Shown piece after piece: positions 63,343 through 64,000 of a DNA stretch of 64,000 nt. The DNA lies in NCBI GenBank assembly GCA_050174775.1, contig JBFXJP010000007.1:124001-188000 (forward strand), given 5' to 3'. The notes beneath the pieces are model-generated. The model made no database searches. It was not told the DNA's origin and saw nothing but the letters and a program-made list of their open reading frames with translations. Each line of letters opens with the position of its first letter. Positions within the stretch are counted from its first letter, which is position 1. The translations under genes and the position numbers were made by a program. Source of the DNA: CAYPGJ01 sp050174775. GTDB lineage: Bacteria; Planctomycetota; Phycisphaerae; Phycisphaerales; UBA1924.

Positions 63343-64000
63343 ATGCCCGCGACAGGCGTTGTGACTCAGGTGATCGGTTCGACGTTCGACGCGCAGTTTC
63401 CGGAGGATGCGCTGCCGGCGATCTACAACGCCGTGAAGGTGGAGGGCGAGACGAAGGCGGGGAAGATCTCGCTGACGGGCGAGATCGCGCAGCACCTGGG
63501 CGGGGGTCGTGTGCGAGCCGTGGCGCTGGGCTCGACGGACGGCGTGACGCGCGGGATGGGTTGCCAGGACATGGGCTCGCCGGTGTCGGTGCCGGTGGGC
63601 GAGAAGGTGCTGGGTCGGGTGTTCAATCTGCTCGGGGAGCCGATTGATAAGAAGCCGGCGCCGCAGGGCGCGCCGACGCGTCCGATTCACCGCGCTCCTC
63701 CGGAGTTCGCGGCGTTGAACCCGCGGACGGAAGTGCTTCCGACGGGCATCAAGGTGATCGACCTGCTGTGCCCGTTTGTGCGCGGCGGCAAGATCGGGTT
63801 GTTCGGCGGGGCCGGCGTCGGCAAGACCGTCGTGATCCAGGAGATGATCGCGCGAGTCGCGCGTAACTTCGGCGGGTACTCGGTGTTCGCGGGCGTGGGC
63901 GAGCGGACGCGCGAGGGGAACGACCTGTGGCGTGAGATGGGCGAGGCCCAGTACACGGACGAGTCGGGCAAGACGGCGCACGTGCTGGACAAGGTGGCGA
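63343..64000 (+). CDS. atpD: ATP synthase F1 subunit beta, N-terminal part
   Basis: The gene runs off the window after about 219 codons. It starts MPATGVVTQVIGSTFDAQFP, the beta-barrel of F1-beta, continues with GRVFNLLGEPIDKK and TGIKVIDLLCPFVRGGKIGLFGG, and has Walker A as GGAGVGKTVVIQEM. Then come VFAGVGERTREGNDLWREM (with the catalytic glutamate region). Subunit beta carries the catalytic nucleotide site of F-type ATP synthase. The alpha/gamma genes that usually precede it are absent; a DinB gene and a repeat region lie upstream, so beta appears to start its own transcription unit. Confidence 0.96.
   Translation, partial: MPATGVVTQVIGSTFDAQFPEDALPAIYNAVKVEGETKAGKISLTGEIAQHLGGGRVRAVALGSTDGVTRGMGCQDMGSPVSVPVGEKVLGRVFNLLGEPIDKKPAPQGAPTRPIHRAPPEFAALNPRTEVLPTGIKVIDLLCPFVRGGKIGLFGGAGVGKTVVIQEMIARVARNFGGYSVFAGVGERTREGNDLWREMGEAQYTDESGKTAHVLDKVA

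Noticed and set aside
62725..63981. A 418-codon minus-strand frame over the atpD start
   Set aside because: It is antisense to a clear F1-beta gene and has shadow composition.

Overview
The window is a GC-rich (roughly two-thirds G+C by eye) bacterial chromosome segment from a planctomycete, most likely class Phycisphaerae. The grounds are: secreted proteins ending in paired-cysteine dockerin-like tails (40786-42087, 55666-57096); a PEP-CTERM-like tail on a secreted sulfatase-modifying-factor domain protein; a membrane Ser/Thr kinase with TPRs coupled to an ECF sigma factor; an EF-Tu with a non-standard switch I; and a 23S-5S rRNA unit with no 16S gene beside it. The assignment rests on family knowledge and was not tested by a search.

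Layout. 1-3758: end of a DNA methyltransferase, then a patatin lipase, a DinB protein, an unknown protein and a HAD hydrolase, the last four on the minus strand. 3806-7296: rRNA unit on the minus strand (promoter, 23S, 5S, hairpin terminator). 7327-12652: three overlapping genes for a PilM-centred type IV pilus/type II secretion-like inner-membrane platform. 12972-16219: S1-domain protein and argS. 16245-25496: minus-strand run of alpha/beta hydrolase, RseP-like protease, Dxr, RNase E/G with a repeated tail, and PtsI. 25612-31783: secreted FGE-like protein, Rho, a small membrane-anchored protein, a thioredoxin-like protein, DeoC and a C5-cytosine methyltransferase. 31896-34475: membrane proteins, then a gene-poor lower-GC island with small genes, hairpins and a 26-bp palindrome. 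34829-37279: LPS-core-type genes (WaaP-like kinase, heptosyltransferase, GmhB-like phosphatase). 37292-42087: kinase/sigma pair and a secreted Kelch/Ig protein. 42248-45631: the classical block tRNA-Thr, tuf, rpmG, tRNA-Trp, secE, nusG. 45780-59353: SDR, two TPM-domain proteins, S9 peptidase, FAD monooxygenase, tRNA-Arg, glycyl-tRNA synthetase, LuxR regulator, beta-helix dockerin protein and a Zn protease. 59869-64000: lexA with an overlapping upstream ORF, dprA, a second DinB protein and the start of atpD.

How it works together. Much of the window is housekeeping: translation (23S/5S, S1, ArgRS, GlyRS, EF-Tu, L33, three tRNAs), transcription (Rho, NusG), RNA decay (RNase E/G), secretion (SecE), isoprenoid synthesis (Dxr), PTS (PtsI), SOS control (LexA), DNA uptake (DprA) and ATP synthase. 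The rest serves the envelope: pilus platform, intramembrane protease, LPS core, exported proteins.

At window scale the most striking signal is a strand-independent change in base skew near 30.7 kb. To the left the plus strand is C-rich in genes of both orientations; to the right it is G-rich. With the rRNA unit pointing left and tuf/secE/nusG pointing right, this is the pattern expected around a replication origin, though I found no DnaA-box cluster.
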